DNA from: Pseudomonas cichorii
GTDB lineage: Bacteria; Pseudomonadota; Gammaproteobacteria; Pseudomonadales; Pseudomonadaceae
DNA length: 64,000 nucleotides
NCBI RefSeq assembly: GCF_003700275.1
Contig: NZ_RBRE01000041.1
Location: forward strand, 1 to 64,000
Direction of reading: 5' to 3'
Notes under the pieces: generated by a model
Seen by the model: only the letters and a program-made list of their open reading frames with translations
Told to the model about the DNA's origin: nothing
The model's database searches: none
Position numbers and translations under genes: made by a program
In this document: positions 58,471 to 64,000 of the stretch, in pieces
How the letters are laid out: every line of letters starts with the position of its first letter
Position numbering within the stretch: position 1 is the stretch's first letter

Positions 58471-59874
58471 ATGCCACCTCTGGACGAAAAAACCCTGCGC
58501 TGGATGCCCTGGGTCATCGCCATCGCCTTCTTCATGCAAAGCCTGGACGGTACGATCCTCAATACGGCGCTGCCGTCCATGGCCCGTTCGCTGGAAGAAG
58601 ACCCGCTGCGCATGCAGTCGGTAGTGATTGCCTACATGTTGACCATCGCCCTGCTGATTCCGGCCTCGGGCTGGATTGCCGACCGCTTTGGCATCAAGCG
58701 CATCTTTTTCAGCGCCATCCTGCTGTTCAGCTTTGGCTCGTTGCTCTGCGCACTGTCCAATTCGCTGAACATGCTGGTGGCGGCACGGGTGATTCAGGGG
58801 TTCGGAGGGGCGTTGATGCTGCCAATCGGGCGGCTGATCGTGTTGCGCGCCTATCCGCGCTCGGAGCTGGTGCGGATCATGGGTTTCATCACCGTGCCCG
58901 GCCTGCTGGGGCCATTATTGGGGCCGACCATGGGCGGCTGGATGGTCGAGTATTTCAGTTGGCACTGGATCTTTCTGATCAATATTCCGGTGGGCTTGCT
59001 CGGCTGCTATGCGGTCAAGCACTTCATCCCGGATATCCCCGGTGGCGGGCGCACACGTTTCGACGGTCCAGGCTTCATCCTGTTCGGCGCGGCGATGGTG
59101 CTGATCACCATTGCTCTGGAAGGCCTGGGCGAACTGCATCTGCCACACATGCGCGTGGTCCTGCTGCTGTTTGCCGGCATGGGCTGTCTGGCGATCTACT
59201 GGCTGCGCGCCGGACATGTGGAGTTTCCGCTCTTCGCGCCGTCGCTGTTCCGCACCCGGACCTTCGCGGTAGGCATTCTCGGCAACCTGTTTGCCCGTCT
59301 GGGCAGTGGCGCGCTGCCGTTTCTGGTGCCGTTGCTGCTGCAAGTCGCCCTGGGTTATTCGCCGTCCCAGGCCGGAATGAGCATGCTGCCTCTGGCGGCT
59401 GCGGGGATGTTCGCCAAGACCGTGGCGCGCTGGCTGATCGAGCATCTGGGCTATCGCACCATCCTGACCGGTAACACGCTACTGCTGGGGATTCTGCTGG
59501 CGACTCTGGCGCTGGTCGATGCGCAGACTCCGTACTGGGTGCTGCTGGTGCATCTGGCCTTGCTGGGCGCGGTGAACTCCCTGCAGTTCACCGCCATGAA
59601 CACCGTGACCCTGATCGACCTGGACGATGCCAGCGCCGCCAGCGGCAACAGCCTGCTGTCGGTGGTGGCGCAATTGTCATTGAGCCTTGGCGTGGCCAGC
59701 GCCGCGGCACTGCTCGGCGGATTTACCGACGATGTGGCGACCGGAGAAGTCAGCAGCGTACTGGGCGCCTTCCAGCTGACGTTCCTCAGTGTTGGCGTGC
59801 TGGCGATGTTTGCGGCGGGGATATTTCTGCAATTGCCGGCGCAGGAGGGCAAGAAGACGGCTGTTCGCGAATGA
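58471..59874 (+). CDS. MFS exporter, DHA2/MdtD type
   Basis: 467 residues with 14 hydrophobic helices, DHA2 family. Motif A region GWIADRFGIKRIFF, motif C-like GFITVPGLLGPLLGPTMGGW. Sequence resembles MdtD-like multidrug exporters. AGGAAG precedes ATG 58471. Its last codons and stop (...AVRE, then TGA) are supplied by a REP arm. Adjacency to the TldD/TldE-like pair might mean export of a processed peptide, but it could equally be an independent drug exporter. Confidence 0.88.
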   Translation: MPPLDEKTLRWMPWVIAIAFFMQSLDGTILNTALPSMARSLEEDPLRMQSVVIAYMLTIALLIPASGWIADRFGIKRIFFSAILLFSFGSLLCALSNSLNMLVAARVIQGFGGALMLPIGRLIVLRAYPRSELVRIMGFITVPGLLGPLLGPTMGGWMVEYFSWHWIFLINIPVGLLGCYAVKHFIPDIPGGGRTRFDGPGFILFGAAMVLITIALEGLGELHLPHMRVVLLLFAGMGCLAIYWLRAGHVEFPLFAPSLFRTRTFAVGILGNLFARLGSGALPFLVPLLLQVALGYSPSQAGMSMLPLAAAGMFAKTVARWLIEHLGYRTILTGNTLLLGILLATLALVDAQTPYWVLLVHLALLGAVNSLQFTAMNTVTLIDLDDASAASGNSLLSVVAQLSLSLGVASAAALLGGFTDDVATGEVSSVLGAFQLTFLSVGVLAMFAAGIFLQLPAQEGKKTAVRE

Positions 59875-59911
59875 ATTCACACCACCGTGCAGGCGCTAAT
59901 TCATTCGCGAA
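59864..59911. repeat. REP inverted pair overlapping the MFS gene end
   Basis: GTTCGCGAATGAATTCACAC and GCGCTAATTCATTCGCGAAG. The first arm includes the stop codon of the MFS gene. Confidence 0.85.
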
Positions 59912-59976
59912 GGCATCAATGCCGCCCTCGCGACCTGATACACTGCGCGACATTTTTGTTTTGCAGGTCCACCGTC

Positions 59977-61356
<1,380 letters not shown>

Positions 61357-61371
61357 GCCACCAGACCAAAA

Positions 61372-61399
61372 GCTTCGCGAATAAATTCGCTCCTACAGG
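61372..61399. repeat. REP arm
   Basis: GCTTCGCGAATAAATTCGCT, single copy between dbpA and the YhiN-type gene. Confidence 0.75.
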
Positions 61400-61420
61400 C
61401 TGTAACGAGAGGACCATGCT

Positions 61421-62599
61421 GTGCCCGTTACTGACGTTGTAATCATTGGCGCTGGCGCCGCAGGTTTGATGTGCGCGCTGACTGCTGCCGGGCGCGGGCG
61501 CAAGGTGATGTTGATCGATCACGCCAACAAGCCGGGCAAGAAGATTCTCATGTCCGGCGGCGGGCGCTGCAACTTCACGAACATGTACACCGAGCCGGCC
61601 AATTTCCTGTCGCAGAACCCGCACTTCTGCAAATCGGCCCTGGCCCGCTATACCCAGTGGGACTTCATTGAAATGGTCGCCAAACATGGCGTGCCTTATC
61701 ACGAGAAGAAACTCGGCCAGCTGTTCTGCGATAACAAGTCCAGCGACATCCTGGAAATGCTTCTGGAAGAATGCCGACAGGCCGGTGCCAGCCTGCACAT
61801 GGACACTTCCGTGCAGAGCATCGAAAAGACCGCCACCGGCTACAGCCTGGAAACCACACTGGGCACGCTGAACTGCGAATCGCTGGTGATCGCCACCGGT
61901 GGCCTGTCGATCCCGACACTGGGGGCTACCGGCTTCGGCTATCAGGTCGCCAGGCAATTCGGCCATACGCTACTGCCGACTCGCGCCGGGCTGGTGCCGT
62001 TCACCATCACTGACCAGCTCAAGGAGTTGTGCAGCGAGTTGTCCGGAACCTCGGTGGATTGTCTGGTCAGTTGCAATGACACGAGCTTCCGCGAAAACAT
62101 CCTGTTTACCCACCGCGGCCTCAGTGGCCCGGCGATCCTGCAGATCTCCTCGTTCTGGCAGCCCGGCGACTGCGTGGAAATCAACCTGCTGCCCGATCAC
62201 GACGCCGCAAGCTGGCTGGCCCAGCAGCAGGCCGAACGTCCGAACAGCGAGCTGAAGACTCTGCTGGGGGAAATCTTCACCAAGAAGATGGCCAACCTGA
62301 TTGCCGAACACTGGTTCGTCTCCAAACCGATGAAGCAGTACACCCACGCAGAGCTGGCCGGGATTGCCGACGCACTGGCGAGCTGGAGGGTGGTGCCAGC
62401 GGGCACCGAAGGCTATCGCACTGCCGAAGTGACACTGGGCGGAATCGACACCCGGGAAGTGTCTTCCAAGACCATGGAATCGCTGAAATCGCCGGGGCTG
62501 TATTTCGTCGGCGAAGTGCTGGATGTGAGCGGCCACCTGGGCGGTTTCAATTTCCAGTGGGCCTGGGCGTCGGCCTACGCGGCCGCGCAATACGTGTAA
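61421..62599 (+). CDS. YhiN/HI0933-type flavoprotein
   Basis: 392 residues. FAD motif VVIIGAGAAGLMCALTAAG, then LMSGGGRCNFTNM, a hallmark of the HI0933/YhiN family, and a C-terminal SGHLGGFNFQWAWASAYAAA. A NAD(P)/FAD-dependent oxidoreductase of unknown substrate. GTG start at 61421, with GAGAGGA 8 bases upstream; an ATG five bases earlier is out of frame. Confidence 0.88.
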   Translation: MPVTDVVIIGAGAAGLMCALTAAGRGRKVMLIDHANKPGKKILMSGGGRCNFTNMYTEPANFLSQNPHFCKSALARYTQWDFIEMVAKHGVPYHEKKLGQLFCDNKSSDILEMLLEECRQAGASLHMDTSVQSIEKTATGYSLETTLGTLNCESLVIATGGLSIPTLGATGFGYQVARQFGHTLLPTRAGLVPFTITDQLKELCSELSGTSVDCLVSCNDTSFRENILFTHRGLSGPAILQISSFWQPGDCVEINLLPDHDAASWLAQQQAERPNSELKTLLGEIFTKKMANLIAEHWFVSKPMKQYTHAELAGIADALASWRVVPAGTEGYRTAEVTLGGIDTREVSSKTMESLKSPGLYFVGEVLDVSGHLGGFNFQWAWASAYAAAQYV

Positions 62600-62656
62600 T
62601 AGAGCGGCGCAGCAGAAAAGCGGCACGCTCGGGACGATAATTTTTTTCCCAGGCGG

Positions 62657-62685
62657 ATGTACAGGCCTGCTTCAGGCCTGTACAT
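62657..62685. promoter_or_regulatory. Perfect 13-bp hairpin of unknown role
   Basis: ATGTACAGGCCTG - CTT - CAGGCCTGTACAT in the 134-bp gap before the YccS-type gene. There is no T-run on the 3' side of either strand, so it is not a standard terminator; it may be an operator or mRNA element. Confidence 0.6.
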
Positions 62686-62733
62686 ATCCTTCTGCAAGAC
62701 CGATCAATTGCGAACAAGGCCGTCATCTCATTC

Positions 62734-64000
62734 ATGGCATCAAAATCATTGAGTCATTCGTTTCGCCGGTTATGGGCACTGGACAAGTTCAGCTATAGCG
62801 TTCGGGTCTTTATCGCGCTGACCGGCAGCATGGCGCTATGCTGGTATCAGAATGAAATGGGCTTGTTGATCCCGCTGTTCCTGGGGATTATCGCCTGCGC
62901 CCTGGCCGAAACCGATGACAGCTGGCAAGGCCGCCTCAATGCGCTGGCCGTGACCCTGGTCTGTTTCAGCATTGCCGCACTGGCCGTTGAACTGCTGTTT
63001 CCCTATCCCTGGCTGTTCGTCTGCTCATTGGCACTGGCGAGTTTCTGCCTGACCATGCTCGGTGCGCTGGGCGAGCGCTATGGCGCGATTGCCTACGGAA
63101 CCCTGATTCTTTCGGTCTACACCATGATTGGCGTGGATCAGCGCGGCGGCGAAGTGCTCGATTTCTGGCACGAACCGATGCTGCTGGTGGCCGGTGCAGC
63201 CTGGTACGGCCTGTTGTCGGTGCTGTGGCAGATGCTGTTTTCCAACCAGCCGGTGCAGCAGGCCCTGGCGCGGCTGTTCCGCGAGCTGGGGCTGTACCTC
63301 AAGCTCAAGTCGACCCTGTTCGAGCCGATTCGTACCCTCGACGTCGAGGCCCGGCGCCTGGAACTGGCCAAGCAGAACGGTCAGGTGGTTGCAGCGCTGA
63401 ACGCAACCAAGGAAATCATCCTGCATCGGGTCGGCAGTGGCCGGCCCGGCTCGAAAGTCAGCCGCTACCTGAAGCTGTATTTCATCGCTCAGGACATTCA
63501 TGAGCGCGCCAGTTCATCGCATTACCCCTACAACTCGCTGGCCGAGGCGTTCTTCCACAGCGACGTGCTGTTTCGCTGCCAGCGCCTGCTGCGTCAGCAA
63601 GGCGTCGCCTGTCAGGCGTTGTCGGAGTCCATCCAGTTACGCCAGCCGTTTGTCTATGACCCAAGCTTTGCCGAGGCCATGGAAGACCTGCGCGCCTCCC
63701 TTGAGCATCTGCGCATCCAGAGCAATCCGGCATGGCGCAGCCTGTTGCGCTCCCTGCGGGCGCTGACCGCCAATCTGGAAACCCTGGACCGACTGATCAG
63801 CGATGCCAGTAACCCGGACGCGGTCGCCGATGCGACCGACAGCAGCCTGCTGGACCGCTCGCCGCGCAACCTCAAGGACGTCTGGAAGCGCCTGCGCCAG
63901 CAGATGACGCCGACCTCGCTGCTGTTTCGCCATGCCTTGCGCCTGCCGCTGGCCCTGACCATCGGTTACGCCATGGTGCATCTGATTCATCCGTCGCAAG
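62734..64000 (+). CDS. YccS/FUSC-type inner membrane protein (5' part)
   Basis: Frame open from ATG 62734 through the window end (422 codons seen), so 3'-truncated by the edge. The sequence starts MASKSLSHSFRRLWALDKFS and has clustered N-terminal helices (about 26-125: MALCWYQNEMGLLIPLFLG, LNALAVTLVCFSIAALAVEL, LFVCSLALASFCLTMLGALG), then a long cytoplasmic region, and a second membrane set beginning near the end. This matches the YccS/aromatic-acid-exporter-like FUSC family. The ribosome binding site is weak (AAGGC). Confidence 0.82.
   Translation, partial: MASKSLSHSFRRLWALDKFSYSVRVFIALTGSMALCWYQNEMGLLIPLFLGIIACALAETDDSWQGRLNALAVTLVCFSIAALAVELLFPYPWLFVCSLALASFCLTMLGALGERYGAIAYGTLILSVYTMIGVDQRGGEVLDFWHEPMLLVAGAAWYGLLSVLWQMLFSNQPVQQALARLFRELGLYLKLKSTLFEPIRTLDVEARRLELAKQNGQVVAALNATKEIILHRVGSGRPGSKVSRYLKLYFIAQDIHERASSSHYPYNSLAEAFFHSDVLFRCQRLLRQQGVACQALSESIQLRQPFVYDPSFAEAMEDLRASLEHLRIQSNPAWRSLLRSLRALTANLETLDRLISDASNPDAVADATDSSLLDRSPRNLKDVWKRLRQQMTPTSLLFRHALRLPLALTIGYAMVHLIHPSQ

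Noticed and set aside
62657..62685. Intrinsic terminator of the YhiN-type gene
   Set aside because: Perfect stem but no T-run downstream on either strand.

Overview
The window is a chromosomal segment of a fluorescent Pseudomonas. This rests on the gene content (glycine betaine/sarcosine catabolism under a GbdR-type regulator, a linked epd-pgk-fba glycolytic set, creBCD) and on some seventeen copies of a Pseudomonas-type REP palindrome (core close to GCGAATGAATTCGCTCC). The repeat form and the choXWV-betIBA order fit the P. syringae / P. fluorescens side of the genus better than P. aeruginosa; that placement is inference. GC content is high and even, and there is no integrase, transposase, prophage, tRNA, rRNA or CRISPR array. 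I found no clear new multi-gene system. The most interesting signals are regulatory sites, a DNA ligase that looks exported, a TldD/TldE-like pair next to an exporter, and a remnant of an Abi-like defence gene.

Layout. 1-3700 (minus): a dipeptidase, a DUF5943 protein and dgcA, for dimethylglycine catabolism. 3928-4936 (plus): LprI-like and DUF3010 proteins, then the Abi-like remnant. 5013-11450 (minus): fba, three small lipoproteins including an MliC-type lysozyme inhibitor, pgk, epd, tkt. 11644-13970 (plus): an ArsR-methyltransferase fusion with a palindromic operator, then metK. 13987-18929: LysE-type exporter, ligB, DUF1090, a c-type cytochrome, MAPEG, a DeoR-type regulator. 19090-24445 (plus): a FecI/FecR/TonB-dependent receptor/PepSY iron-uptake operon ending in a 53-residue membrane protein. 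24575-31074: GST, creBCD, an exported protease-like protein, an acyltransferase, DUF2780.

31259-40151 (minus): glyA-soxBDAG-purU-fdhA, which turns sarcosine into glycine and serine and disposes of formaldehyde and formyl-THF. 40445-46366: alaC, traX-like, ltaA, zapA with its coiled-coil partner, and a chemoreceptor preceded by a perfect Anr/FNR box. 46444-55517: gbdR (minus), then choXWV and betIBA (plus), covering choline uptake and oxidation to betaine. 55634-64000: TldD/TldE-like pair, MFS exporter, dbpA, a YhiN-type flavoprotein, and the 5' part of a YccS-type membrane protein cut by the window edge.

The unifying theme is quaternary-amine catabolism: ChoXWV imports choline, BetA and BetB make betaine, the demethylases (DgcA here; gbcAB and dgcB not in view) take it to sarcosine, SoxBDAG to glycine, and GlyA, PurU and FdhA handle the one-carbon units. 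MetK, its regulator and LtaA touch the same one-carbon and glycine pools.
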